DNA from: Cellvibrionales bacterium UBA1969
GTDB taxonomy: Bacteria > Pseudomonadota > Gammaproteobacteria > Pseudomonadales > UBA7434
Length of the DNA stretch: 64,000 nt
NCBI GenBank assembly: GCA_002339085.1
Contig: DDDX01000060.1
Location: 7,478 to 71,477 of the forward strand
Direction: 5' to 3'
Below the pieces are notes generated by a model that saw only the letters and a program-made list of their open reading frames with translations, was not told the DNA's origin and ran no database searches. Below, in pieces: positions 63,624-64,000 of the stretch (positions within the stretch are counted from its first letter, which is position 1; each line of letters begins with the position of its first letter). The position numbers and the translations under genes were made by a program.

Positions 63624-64000
63624 TCATGCAGTAGCTGCTTTTGCACGACCTCGCTTAGCCTTGGTGGCTTTTGTTGCGGAAGCATTCTGATTAAGTGCTT
63701 GATCAGTATCATTTCGAGCGGTTTCAAGAAGCCTCTGAGCCTCCAGAGCGGCTCGATACTGACCCGATTCTAAGTTCATTAACCACTCTCTGGCTTTCAG
63801 GCCGCCATTATATTCTGACTGCTTACCCGAACGACTCACCACGCGATGGCACGGTAGGATAATTGGTAGGGTATTATTTTTCATTGCAGAGGCTATCGAT
63901 CTGACCGCTTTTGGCTTACCAACCGCTCGGGCAATATCACTGTAACTGGCAGTTTCACCATAGGGAATGCGCGCAACCGAGCTTAGTATCTGTCGCTGAA
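63624..64000 (-). CDS. O6-alkylguanine-DNA alkyltransferase domain, partial (N-terminus beyond right edge)
   Basis: This frame runs to the window edge; the first in-window ATG (63884) is internal. The visible part has IPYGETASYSDIARAVGK (DNA-binding wing), ASAMKNNTLPIILPCHRVV (the acceptor Cys in PCHR) and EYNGGLKAREWL. It removes alkyl groups from O6-guanine by suicide transfer to its cysteine. The C-terminus carries an unusual extension of about 40 residues after the normal end, ending in a Lys/Ala/Arg-rich stretch (KATKAKRGRAKAATA). Whether it is an Ada, Ogt or stand-alone form depends on the missing N-terminus. Confidence 0.9.
   Translation of the reverse strand, partial: QRQILSSVARIPYGETASYSDIARAVGKPKAVRSIASAMKNNTLPIILPCHRVVSRSGKQSEYNGGLKAREWLMNLESGQYRAALEAQRLLETARNDTDQALNQNASATKATKAKRGRAKAATA

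Noticed and set aside
1..64000. tRNA, rRNA, CRISPR arrays, insertion sequences and integrases
   Set aside because: No cloverleaf, repeat-spacer pattern, terminal inverted repeats or transposase/integrase motifs were found on either strand.

Overview
The window looks like a chromosome segment of a moderately AT-rich, aerobic, probably marine gammaproteobacterium of the Pseudomonas/Cellvibrionales side of the class. The evidence is gene order: lapB-lapA-ihfB-rpsA-cmk-aroA-tyrA-hisC-pheA-serC-gyrA, followed by a divergent amidohydrolase-ubiG-mupP/gph-yciK operon, reproduces the order known from Pseudomonas aeruginosa (around PA3161-PA3173). dapA-bamC-MBL hydrolase and purC also match a Pseudomonas block. 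No rRNA, tRNA, CRISPR array, transposase or integrase was seen.

Layout. (1) 1-2836: exported, AT-rich accessory genes: a cut VPLPA-type sorting-signal protein and a GH10 glycosidase with an internal carbohydrate-binding module and a C-terminal membrane/sorting segment. (2) 2833-23722: housekeeping. A DASS/TrkA-C transporter, a DHH phosphoesterase and pyrF are followed by the long minus-strand block from lapB to gyrA, then the plus-strand amidohydrolase-ubiG-mupP-yciK operon. (3) 23751-36865: minus-strand alkB, then an accessory run: deazaflavin-type nitroreductase, EthD protein, molybdopterin oxidoreductase, DUF3604 protein, TauD-type dioxygenase, MFS transporter, zinc alcohol dehydrogenase, sulfotransferase, PQQ-like beta-propeller protein and a Nudix hydrolase. 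(4) 37026-41684: plus-strand esterase, SDR, Baeyer-Villiger monooxygenase, SDR. (5) 41706-43382: MOSC protein and purC, core genes embedded among the catabolic genes. (6) 43649-52746: HsaC/BphC-like extradiol dioxygenase, cytochrome c-PQQ sugar dehydrogenase, SnoaL-like protein, SDR, KstD-like flavoprotein, SDR and HsaA-like hydroxylase, with an opposed acyl-CoA carboxyltransferase. (7) 52831-56906: rsmJ, PilZ protein, MBL hydrolase, bamC, dapA. (8) 57140-64000: DUF3806 protein, MaoC hydratase, RND efflux pair, lone ExbD, and a cut O6-alkylguanine-DNA alkyltransferase.

How it fits together. The most interesting part is the roughly 28-kb catabolic neighbourhood (24.4-52.7 kb). HsaA-like and HsaC-like enzymes, a KstD-family flavoprotein, a 3-alpha/20-beta-HSD-like SDR, a BVMO with an adjacent esterase, and acyl-CoA enzymes suggest breakdown of a polycyclic or steroid/terpenoid-like substrate. 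The usual partners HsaB, HsaD and KshAB are not in the window, so the substrate is unknown. No transcription regulator was recognised there. A second strong observation is that the amidohydrolase in the ubiG operon has lost several conserved histidines of its family, so it may be catalytically altered or inactive.
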